Assembly (NCBI GenBank): GCA_028285025.1
Contig: JANQQH010000176.1
Coordinates: forward strand, 1-5,753
Direction: 5' to 3'
Source: Hyphomicrobiaceae bacterium
GTDB taxonomy: Bacteria; Pseudomonadota; Alphaproteobacteria; Rhizobiales; HXMU1428-3
Length of the DNA: 5,753 nt
Part shown: positions 1 to 5,320 of the stretch, piece by piece
Numbering within the stretch: position 1 is the first letter of the stretch
Layout: each line of letters begins with the position of its first letter
Notes under the pieces: generated by a model
Told to the model about the DNA's origin: nothing
What the model saw: the letters and a program-made list of their open reading frames with translations, nothing else
Databases searched by the model: none
Program-made: the position numbers and the translations under genes

Positions 1-805
1 TAATGCCGGTTTCAAACTTGTCTGCAAAAGCTGGCTTTAACAAAAGGGTTGGAATGATCGAGGTTAAATTGGCATTGCCGCACCGCTCACCCAACCCGTT
101 TAACGTGCCTTGCACCTGGCGCACCCCGGCCCTAATCGCTGCAAGCGAATTGGCAACAGCCATTTCAGTATCATTATGCGCATGAATGCCAAGATGGTCG
201 CCCGGCACAACCTTTACCACTTGGGAAACGATCTCTTCCACCTCATGAGGCAAAGTGCCCCCATTGGTATCACACAAAACCACCCAACGCGCCCCCGCTT
301 TGAAAGCGGCTTGCACACAAGCAAGCGCATAGTCTTGATTGCTCTTATAACCATCAAAAAAATGCTCACAATCAATCATCGCCTCACGGCCAGAAGCCAC
401 AACCGCCTCTACACTCTCACCAATGGTTGCTAAATTTTCTTCATTGGTCACGCCCAAGGCAACACGCACATGATAATCCCAAGCTTTGGCCACCAAACAC
501 ACAGCTTGTGCATGTGCCCCCAACACCGCTTGAAACCCACTATCATTGGAAACAGAGCGCCCCACCCGCTTGGTCATACCAAAGGCGGTTACTTTGGCCT
601 GTTTAAGCGCTCGTTCTTTGCTAAAAAAGGAGGTATCTGTCGGATTCGCCCCCGGGTAGCCCGCCTCAACATAATCAAGCCCCAGATCATCCAAGGCTTT
701 GGCAATTAACAGCTTATCATCAAGTGAAAAGTCCACACCGTTGGTTTGCGCCCCATCACGTAAAGTGGTGTCAAACAAATAGATCCGCTCTTTTTGGGTC
801 CCCAC
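1..805 (-). CDS. cimA: Citramalate synthase (CimA-like), N-terminal part, cut by the left edge
   Basis: The protein belongs to the HMGL-like / 2-isopropylmalate synthase superfamily. From known family function, it would condense acetyl-CoA with pyruvate to give (R)-citramalate, the first step of the pyruvate route to isoleucine, in the cytosol. The 268 residues present cover most of the TIM-barrel catalytic domain: LFDTTLRDGAQ at 10-20 (catalytic R16/D17), VEAGYPGANPTD at 46-57, the metal-binding HAHND at 208-212 and LNGLGERCGNANL at 235-247. The opening TTLRDGAQTNGVDFS and YPGANP segments resemble the CimA group (about 530 residues) more than LeuA, so roughly half is missing beyond the edge. 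The start is GTG at 805-803, preceded by AGGA at 817-814 (8-base spacer), with an in-frame TGA just upstream and no ATG nearby. It diverges from the gene at 1052. A 2-isopropylmalate or homocitrate synthase is the main alternative, because the C-terminal regulatory domain is not visible. Confidence 0.88.
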   Translation of the reverse strand, partial: MGTQKERIYLFDTTLRDGAQTNGVDFSLDDKLLIAKALDDLGLDYVEAGYPGANPTDTSFFSKERALKQAKVTAFGMTKRVGRSVSNDSGFQAVLGAHAQAVCLVAKAWDYHVRVALGVTNEENLATIGESVEAVVASGREAMIDCEHFFDGYKSNQDYALACVQAAFKAGARWVVLCDTNGGTLPHEVEEIVSQVVKVVPGDHLGIHAHNDTEMAVANSLAAIRAGVRQVQGTLNGLGERCGNANLTSIIPTLLLKPAFADKFETGI

Positions 806-833
806 AGTAAAATTCCTAACTCACATCTAACTG

Positions 834-849
834 TTAACGCTTTTAACGC
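834..849. repeat. Direct repeat of TTAACGC in the divergent intergenic region
   Basis: Two exact copies of TTAACGC lie at 834-840 and 843-849, a 9 bp period, about 30 bp upstream of the cimA start. They could be a regulator's tandem half-sites or chance. The rest of the 806-1051 gap holds no convincing -35/-10 pair for either gene. Confidence 0.3.
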
Positions 850-1051
850 CGTATCCTTAGCAAGGCAATTCAGCCCTTTGCAAGCGGAAAACAAAAACGA
901 TAGATCCATAATCCACTTGTTAGCCATCAGAAAGAATTCATTAACCATAAAACTCATCTTTCGCCATCAATGTAAACCTATTTTCAGCTTCTCGCGACTA
1001 ATCTTTCACATAACAAAAACACCCTTACCCCAAAGATAGTGGAACAAAGCG

Positions 1052-1447
1052 ATGAAGGCCCTTTTAAAAAACGCCCATGTAAAAAACAAAGTCTCTAGTT
1101 TGCCGCTGCTCTTAACAGCATTCACATTGTTAGGCACCATCAATATTACGGTTCCCGCTTTTGCCGAGCCCATAATCGTCAAACAAGACACCTGCCCTGC
1201 CCGCCCGCAAGGCAATAAAATAGCCCGCACAGTGATGGCACTGGCCGCAGCCAAAAACTGCGCCAACTTCCCATTATCAGTAGAGCAAATTGAAACCAAA
1301 CTCCAAAGTTTAAATTGTAATGCCAAAACCGACAAAGCCATTACGGTCATGAAAGCCCAATTGATGCCAAAAATGGAACCCCTGTACCAAGGCCCTCGCG
1401 GCGCCATAATGTGCCAGCAAGCAGCCAAATATGATGTGTCAAAATAA
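1052..1447 (+). CDS. Small exported four-cysteine protein of unknown function
   Basis: I do not recognise this 131-residue protein. It has a classic Sec signal peptide: a basic start (MKALLKNAHVKNK), a hydrophobic core at about 17-34, and a PAFA motif with likely signal peptidase I cleavage after A38. The mature part of about 93 residues is mostly helical in appearance and has four cysteines at 48, 70, 89 and 121, an even number that could form two disulfides in the periplasm. It is rich in Ala, Lys and Gln and has no further membrane segment. GGA at 1041-1043 sits 8 bases before the ATG. The gene diverges from cimA, and a second small exported peptide starts 11 bases after its stop, suggesting co-transcription. 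An overlapping minus-strand open frame (1428-1006) is rejected because this strand has the signal sequence, the cysteine pattern and a plausible ribosome binding site. Coding status is fairly sure; function is unknown. Confidence 0.75.
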   Translation: MKALLKNAHVKNKVSSLPLLLTAFTLLGTINITVPAFAEPIIVKQDTCPARPQGNKIARTVMALAAAKNCANFPLSVEQIETKLQSLNCNAKTDKAITVMKAQLMPKMEPLYQGPRGAIMCQQAAKYDVSK

Positions 1448-1451
1448 GGGA
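1446..1451 (+). promoter_or_regulatory. Ribosome binding site for the 57-residue peptide gene
   Basis: AAGGGA overlaps the TAA stop (1445-1447) of the upstream gene and stands 7 bases before the ATG at 1459. This is the main reason to accept the short downstream frame as translated, and it suggests translational coupling with the upstream gene. Confidence 0.55.
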
Positions 1452-1458
1452 TACGACC

Positions 1459-1632
1459 ATGTCAACCAGAGCTTTGAATAAATTGGCCGCTTCTTTAATT
1501 GGTCTAGGCTTGCTAACATTCTCACATCAAGCCCATGCCAGAACAGATCTCGTAACATCAGATGTCGTTACCCTTAACCCATCACCCACAATCTTGATCA
1601 TTGACAGAACATCTTTCATAGCCGATAGCTAA
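1459..1632 (+). CDS. 57-residue peptide with signal sequence, unknown function
   Basis: This is a short frame from ATG 1459 to TAA 1630-1632. It begins MSTRALNKLAASLIGLGLLTF, followed by SHQAHA: a basic N-terminus, a hydrophobic stretch at about 9-21 and an A-H-A motif ending at residue 27, together a convincing Sec signal peptide. The predicted mature peptide is only 30 residues, cysteine-free, and ends LIIDRTSFIADS. It starts 11 bases after the 131-residue exported protein and has a good AAGGGA ribosome binding site, so the two probably form one operon. The mature part is very short, so this may be a small secreted peptide or the stump of a formerly longer gene. I looked for continuation in the other two frames after the stop and found only early stops, so a single recent frameshift is not supported. 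No family is recognised. Confidence 0.55.
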   Translation: MSTRALNKLAASLIGLGLLTFSHQAHARTDLVTSDVVTLNPSPTILIIDRTSFIADS

Positions 1633-1730
1633 AAGGCACCCAAAAATCCTTACAGCTAAAAGTTATCGCTACCTTGTTTGAAAATTTTTATTAAGAACCG
1701 CGCCCCGGCCTTTTGGCTCAAGATTTGTAG

Positions 1731-1756
1731 CCACAAAAACCAAGTCTTACCAAGAC
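1731..1756 (-). terminator. Weak candidate terminator for clpA
   Basis: Read on the minus strand, downstream of the clpA stop, GTCTT-GGT-AAGAC (1756-1744) forms a perfect 5 bp stem with a 3-base loop, followed by TTGGTTTTTG. The stem is short, the T run is interrupted, and it lies about 170 bases past the stop, so the call is weak. No better terminator is visible for either converging transcript in 1633-1926, and I see no gene in that spacer. Confidence 0.25.
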
Positions 1757-1926
1757 ACGCAACTGATCAACCACATCCCACATAAGCATTTAACACTTAT
1801 TAGGTGAGTCAAACACAAACACCAAAAATATGACACCGATTAGCTACAATATCTAACAAACTATAAAATCACTGACAACTGGCGCAGAGATCAGAGAGTG
1901 ACAATTACTAAGTCCAAATCTTACAG

Positions 1927-4302
1927 TTAATCACCCTTTTTCTTCTTTGTCTTTTTCGCTGTCGCACCAGCCCCAACTTTAGCTTTGGCTTTTTTCTTCG
2001 GACGTGATTTGGTAGCAGGTTCAGCACTTACATAATGAAAAGCCAAATGCTTAGGCGCACCCTTGCCCTTAACATGCACTTCAACAGTGCCACCTTTTTC
2101 CAGCTTACCAAACAAAACCTCTTCAGCCAGCGGCTTCTTAATATGATCTTGGATCACACGCGCCAAAGGCCGGGCACCGTATTTGGGATCATACCCCTTT
2201 CGCGCCAACCACTCTTTGGCCTCTTCGCTCAACTCAATAGTAACAGAGCGATCCGCCAATTGCGCTTCCAGTTCAAAGATGAATTTATCAACCACTTTGG
2301 CTATTGTCTCAGGTGCAAGCGCAGCAAAAGGAATAACCGCATCAAGCCGGTTGCGAAACTCTGGGCTAAACAGTTGATTAATCGCCTCTTCATCTTCGCC
2401 AACCCGCTCTGCGCGGTTAAAGCCAATTGGCGATTTGGCCAAATCAGCCGCCCCGGCATTAGAAGTCATAATAAGAATAACATTTCTGAAATCTACAGAT
2501 TTGCCATTATGATCTGTCAGCTTGCCGTGATCCATCACTTGCAACAAAATATTGAAAATATCCGGATGGGCTTTTTCAATCTCGTCAAGTAACAGAACGC
2601 TGTGGGGGTTTTGATCAACCCCATCGGTCAACAAACCACCCTGATCAAAGCCAACATAGCCAGGAGGCGCGCCAATAAGACGCGAGACCGCATGTTTTTC
2701 CATATATTCAGACATATCGAACCGTAAAATCGGCACACCCATCGTGTCTGCCAATTGGCGCGCCACCTCAGTTTTACCAACCCCGGTTGGGCCAGAGAAC
2801 AAATAACACCCAATTGGCTTATCAGGCTGGCGCAAACCGGCACGGGAAAGCTTAATGGATGAAGACAGCGCAGAGATCGCTTGATCTTGGCCATAAACAA
2901 CCCGCTTTAAATCCCGCTCCATATTGCGCAACACTTCCGCGTCCGACTTGGAAACCGTTTTTGGCGGGATCCGCGCCATGGTCGCAATGGTCGCCTCAAT
3001 CTCTTTCACACCAATGGTCTTGCGCCGTTTCGATGGCGCCAATAGCATTTGCGATGCCCCGGTTTCATCAATCACGTCAATCGCTTTGTCAGGCAGTTTT
3101 TTGTCATGCAAATATTTAACCGACAAATCAACCGCTATTTTCAGAGCTTGGTTGGTGTATTTGATCTTATGGTGCTCTTCAAAATAAGGCTTTAAACCTT
3201 GCAAGATCTTAACCGTATCTTCAGGGCTCGGCTCATTAATATCAATCTTTTGAAAGCGGCGCACCATCGCCCGATCTTTTTCGAAATAATTGCGAAATTC
3301 TTTATAGGTGGTCGAACCAATACACTTAACCGCCCCGTTCGCCAGTGCTGGCTTCAACAAGTTAGACGCATCCATTGCCCCACCAGAGGTAGCGCCTGCA
3401 CCAATAATGGTATGAATTTCATCAATGAAAATAACCGCACCCGGTGTCCGCTCAATTTCTTTAATCACAGATTTAAGCCGCTCTTCAAAATCCCCGCGAT
3501 ACCGCGTGCCAGCAAGCAAAGCCCCCATATCCAATTGGAAAATGGTTGCATCAAGCAACACTTCAGGCACTTGCGCGTTAACAATACGCCGCGCCAAACC
3601 TTCAGCAATCGCTGTTTTACCAACACCAGGTTCTCCGACAAACAAAGGATTGTTTTTCTGGCGACGACATAAAATTTGAATGGTTCTGTTCACTTCTGCA
3701 TCACGTCCAATAAGCGGATCAATCCCCCCCTCGCGCGCTTTTTTATTCAAGTTAACGCAAAAATTCTCCAACACATCTGGCTCGCGTGAATTATCCTCAC
3801 CACTTTCCACCGTGGCAGCATCTTCATCAATCCCGCGCACCGCCCGTGCCTCAGACATATCTGAGCGTTTGGCAACCCCATGGCTAATATAATTAACCGC
3901 ATCAAACCGGGTCATATCTTGTTCTAACAAGAAAAAGGCAGCATGGCTTTCCCGTTCGGCAAAAATAGCCACCAGCACATTGGCCCCGGTCACTTCCTCG
4001 CGGCCCGAAGACTGCACATGAATAAGCGCGCGCTGCACCACCCGTTGAAAGCCGGTGGTCGGCTGCACATCTTCAAGCTCCGAAACAATCAGCGCATCCA
4101 AATCATCGTCAATATATTGAATAAGCTGTTTGCGCAGCACCTCCATATTCACGCCGCACGCACGCATAACGGCAGAGGCGTCAGGATCATCAATAAGGGA
4201 CAATAAAAGATGTTCTAGAGTTGCAAATTCTTGGCGCCGTTCACTGGCATATTCTAATGCGCGATGGATGGCCTCTTCTAAACTCTCTGTAAATGATGGC
4301 AT
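1927..4302 (-). CDS. clpA: ATP-dependent Clp protease ATP-binding subunit ClpA
   Basis: A 791-residue AAA+ unfoldase that, as known for the family, forms hexamers, unfolds substrates and threads them into ClpP. An N-domain with two Clp_N repeats occupies about 1-145 (ATLEHLLLSLIDDPDA at 27-42), followed by an acidic linker. The first AAA module has Walker A GEPGVGKT (223-230), Walker B VIFIDE (290-295) and arginine residues at 348-349. The second has Walker A GPTGVGKT (504-511), Walker B VLLLDE (569-574), the ClpP-docking IGF loop (626-628) and sensor-2 GAR (709-711). No ClpB-type coiled-coil middle domain is present, which separates it from ClpB and ClpC. A Lys/Ala-rich tail of about 28 residues ends the protein, making it longer than E. 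coli ClpA (758). The ATG at 4302 has AAGGAG 9 bases upstream, inside the end of clpS, so the pair is almost certainly one transcript. ClpP is not in this window. Confidence 0.97.
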   Translation of the reverse strand: MPSFTESLEEAIHRALEYASERRQEFATLEHLLLSLIDDPDASAVMRACGVNMEVLRKQLIQYIDDDLDALIVSELEDVQPTTGFQRVVQRALIHVQSSGREEVTGANVLVAIFAERESHAAFFLLEQDMTRFDAVNYISHGVAKRSDMSEARAVRGIDEDAATVESGEDNSREPDVLENFCVNLNKKAREGGIDPLIGRDAEVNRTIQILCRRQKNNPLFVGEPGVGKTAIAEGLARRIVNAQVPEVLLDATIFQLDMGALLAGTRYRGDFEERLKSVIKEIERTPGAVIFIDEIHTIIGAGATSGGAMDASNLLKPALANGAVKCIGSTTYKEFRNYFEKDRAMVRRFQKIDINEPSPEDTVKILQGLKPYFEEHHKIKYTNQALKIAVDLSVKYLHDKKLPDKAIDVIDETGASQMLLAPSKRRKTIGVKEIEATIATMARIPPKTVSKSDAEVLRNMERDLKRVVYGQDQAISALSSSIKLSRAGLRQPDKPIGCYLFSGPTGVGKTEVARQLADTMGVPILRFDMSEYMEKHAVSRLIGAPPGYVGFDQGGLLTDGVDQNPHSVLLLDEIEKAHPDIFNILLQVMDHGKLTDHNGKSVDFRNVILIMTSNAGAADLAKSPIGFNRAERVGEDEEAINQLFSPEFRNRLDAVIPFAALAPETIAKVVDKFIFELEAQLADRSVTIELSEEAKEWLARKGYDPKYGARPLARVIQDHIKKPLAEEVLFGKLEKGGTVEVHVKGKGAPKHLAFHYVSAEPATKSRPKKKAKAKVGAGATAKKTKKKKGD

Positions 4303-4308
4303 AGAGCG

Positions 4309-4695
4309 TCACTCCTTTTCCATGGTGCATTGTAACGGGTGTTGATGTTCTTTGGCAAACAAAGTTACCTGCGTCACTTTGGTCTCTGCCACCTCATAGG
4401 TAAATACGCCGCAAATCCCGACCCCTTTATGATGCACATGAAGCATAATCTGTTCCGCCTCTTGTCTTGGCTTATTAAAAAAGCGCTCTAAAATATGCAC
4501 CACAAATTCCATCGGTGTATAGTCATCATTTAGTAACAGAACTTTATAAAGATTAGGCTTTTTTGTCTTTTCTTTGACCTTTTCCTTTAAGCCCGGAGTA
4601 ACCAACCCCCCATCATTATCATTGTCATTCTCATTATTTGAATGACAAAAATAACCATTAGTTAATTGTATATGCCCTGTTAATTCACGCGTCAT
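4309..4695 (-). CDS. clpS: ATP-dependent Clp protease adaptor protein ClpS
   Basis: ClpS binds N-terminal destabilising residues (N-degrons), docks on the ClpA N-domain and hands substrates over for ClpAP degradation. With the ATG at 4695 the protein has 128 residues. The core from about 47 onward matches the family: [17 protein letters not shown] with the pocket residues N56, D57 and M62, H88 in LHVHHKG (equivalent to E. coli H66), and [15 protein letters not shown] near the end, closing with [10 protein letters not shown]. The N-terminal 46 residues are an unconserved-looking polar extension with an Asn/Asp run (about 20-28) and a Lys-rich stretch. The start is uncertain. ATG 4695 lacks a good ribosome binding site, whereas an in-frame TTG at 4704 has AGG 9 bases upstream and would add three residues. 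Six bases separate its stop from clpA, as expected for adaptor and unfoldase acting together. Confidence 0.94.
   Translation of the reverse strand: MTRELTGHIQLTNGYFCHSNNENDNDNDGGLVTPGLKEKVKEKTKKPNLYKVLLLNDDYTPMEFVVHILERFFNKPRQEAEQIMLHVHHKGVGICGVFTYEVAETKVTQVTLFAKEHQHPLQCTMEKE
4312..4317 (-). promoter_or_regulatory. clpA ribosome binding site inside the clpS 3' end
   Basis: AAGGAG on the minus strand is made by the last two sense codons of clpS, Lys and Glu. It lies 9 bases before the clpA ATG. The clpS stop (4311-4309) falls between the two, so clpA translation is probably coupled to clpS termination. Confidence 0.75.
4613..4636. repeat. Hexanucleotide tandem repeat TCATTN x4 within clpS
   Basis: Four contiguous units TCATTA, TCATTG, TCATTC and TCATTA. 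On the coding (minus) strand they read NATGA-type units giving the Asn/Asp/Glu run in the ClpS N-terminal extension. A six-base unit changes length without shifting frame. Confidence 0.6.
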
Positions 4696-4747
4696 CGGTA
4701 TCAATGCTTTAAACCTGCTATGCCTTTATAAGAAGATAAGAATAACG

Positions 4748-4776
4748 ATTTGGCGAGCCTTATGCAAACTTTCAAG
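4748..4776 (-). promoter_or_regulatory. Candidate heat-shock-type (sigma-32-like) promoter for clpS-clpA
   Basis: On the minus strand CTTGAAA (4776-4770) is identical to the classic sigma-32 -35 box. After a 14-base spacer comes CGCCAAAT (4755-4748), which matches 5 of 7 defined positions of the E. coli -10 box CCCCATNT. It does not match the reported alphaproteobacterial -10 form well. Transcription would begin near 4741, giving a leader of about 45 bases before clpS. A weaker housekeeping alternative, TTGCAT-N17-TATTCT, overlaps it. Confidence 0.25.
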
Positions 4777-4898
4777 TAATAAACCAGAGCACACATAAAA
4801 ACACATCATCTGCTTAAAATTTAAACCAAAAAAACATCAGTCTAAACCTTCATTTTTTAAAAGCACTAAGTATAATTAAGACGTTAGAAATAAATTTC

Positions 4899-4925
4899 AA
4901 TTGGCAAATTTCACCCAATTTTGCC
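4899..4925. repeat. Overlapping inverted repeats, operator-like
   Basis: AATTGG (4899-4904) pairs with CCAATT (4915-4920), and GGCAAA (4903-4908) pairs with TTTGCC (4920-4925). Two interleaved dyads within 27 bp could be a protein-binding site or chance in AT-rich DNA. Confidence 0.3.
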
Positions 4926-5071
4926 CCATTTATATTAATTTCAAGCTTCATCCAAAGCGATTTAATTCATTAAAATTTTAAATAAATTGATGGCTATAGT
5001 TTAACGTTTCCATAAATGAATTTTGTTAAACTTTTAAACATTAAGAGTATTTGGCTAAGGCCTTAACAAAC

Positions 5072-5089
5072 GACCAAATTAAATTGGTC
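5072..5089. repeat. Palindrome GACCAA-N6-TTGGTC, operator-like
   Basis: Perfect 6 bp arms flank a 6 bp AT spacer, the usual geometry of a helix-turn-helix dimer site. It follows the 10 bp palindrome TAAGGCCTTA at 5056-5065. ATTGGTCA covering its right arm (5083-5090) recurs exactly at 5213-5220, nearer to the carboxypeptidase gene. Confidence 0.35.
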
Positions 5090-5147
5090 AAATTCATGCC
5101 TAATTAACATGGTTAAGTTTGTTAAATATGAGGTCAACCAAACGCTC

Positions 5148-5190
5148 TTAAAAAACAGTTTTTAGTTTTTTAAAGGCTAGAAAAAACTGT
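5148..5190 (+). repeat. Nested, mutually exclusive hairpins upstream of the carboxypeptidase gene
   Basis: Three inverted repeats share arms: TTAAAAAAC (5148-5156) with GTTTTTTAA (5165-5173); ACAGTTTTT (5155-5163) with AAAAACTGT (5182-5190); and AGTTTTTT (5164-5171) with AAAAAACT (5181-5188). Only one of the last two can form at a time, and the first competes with both. The pairing is A/T-dominated and so individually weak. Confidence 0.4.
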
Positions 5191-5245
5191 CTTGTTCACA
5201 TCAGCCAAGAACATTGGTCACAAGTGATGGCTTTAATGGCTAGCA

Positions 5246-5272
5246 CCTTTAAAGCTAAAGGCATCTTTTTTT
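5246..5272 (+). terminator. Terminator-like hairpin in the carboxypeptidase leader
   Basis: CCTTTA-AAGC-TAAAGG (5246-5261) is a perfect 6 bp stem with a tetraloop. Four bases later comes a run of seven Ts (5266-5272), about 50 bases before the ATG at 5321. An alternative pairing of GCTTTA (5230-5235) with TAAAGC (5250-5255) would block it, as in attenuators. It could instead end a short RNA made from further upstream. The four-base gap before the T run weakens the call. Confidence 0.4.
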
Positions 5273-5320
5273 GCCAAAATGAAAAACTGTAAAGTGGCAG
5301 GATTTTAAAAAGAGAATCGC

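Larger units (their letters stand above)
4696..5320. other. Gene-free AT-rich intergenic region between divergent clpS and carboxypeptidase genes
   Basis: About 625 bp of markedly AT-rich sequence, estimated by eye at roughly 30% GC. Only very short frames occur, such as an 18-residue plus-strand frame at 5109-5165 with no ribosome binding site, so I call no gene. It holds many TTAA tetramers (13 between 5001 and 5252), several dyads and a nested hairpin cluster near the carboxypeptidase start, all listed separately. No convincing promoter was found for the plus-strand gene. Related bacteria may carry another gene here, but I see no remnant of one. Confidence 0.7.

Noticed and set aside
110..433. 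Plus-strand open frames opposite cimA
   Set aside because: The minus strand encodes the conserved HMGL-like catalytic motifs through this whole stretch.
1715..1738. TTTTGGCT ... AGCCACAAAA imperfect hairpin as a terminator
   Set aside because: Only 4 bp of clean stem and no T run following on either strand.
1789..1804. CACTT-ATT-AGGTG stem-loop downstream of clpA
   Set aside because: Contains a G-T pair, has no T run on either strand, and is too weak to call a terminator.
1868..1904. Repeated TGACAA around 1870-1903
   Set aside because: A 6 bp match only, with no symmetrical arrangement or link to a start site.
2035..2592. Plus-strand open frame of 185 residues
   Set aside because: It lies wholly inside clpA on the opposite strand, has no recognisable domain, and clpA is certain from its motifs.
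3199..3672. Plus-strand open frame of 157 residues
   Set aside because: Shadow of the first AAA module of clpA, which is conserved on the minus strand.
4999..5031. Inverted repeat GTTTAAC ... GTTAAAC with a 19-base gap
   Set aside because: Arms are short and AT-rich and the spacing is wide; likely chance given the TTAA density.
5016..5066. 16-residue plus-strand frame as a possible leader peptide
   Set aside because: No ribosome binding site and no codon bias of the kind seen in attenuator peptides; expected by chance in AT-rich DNA.
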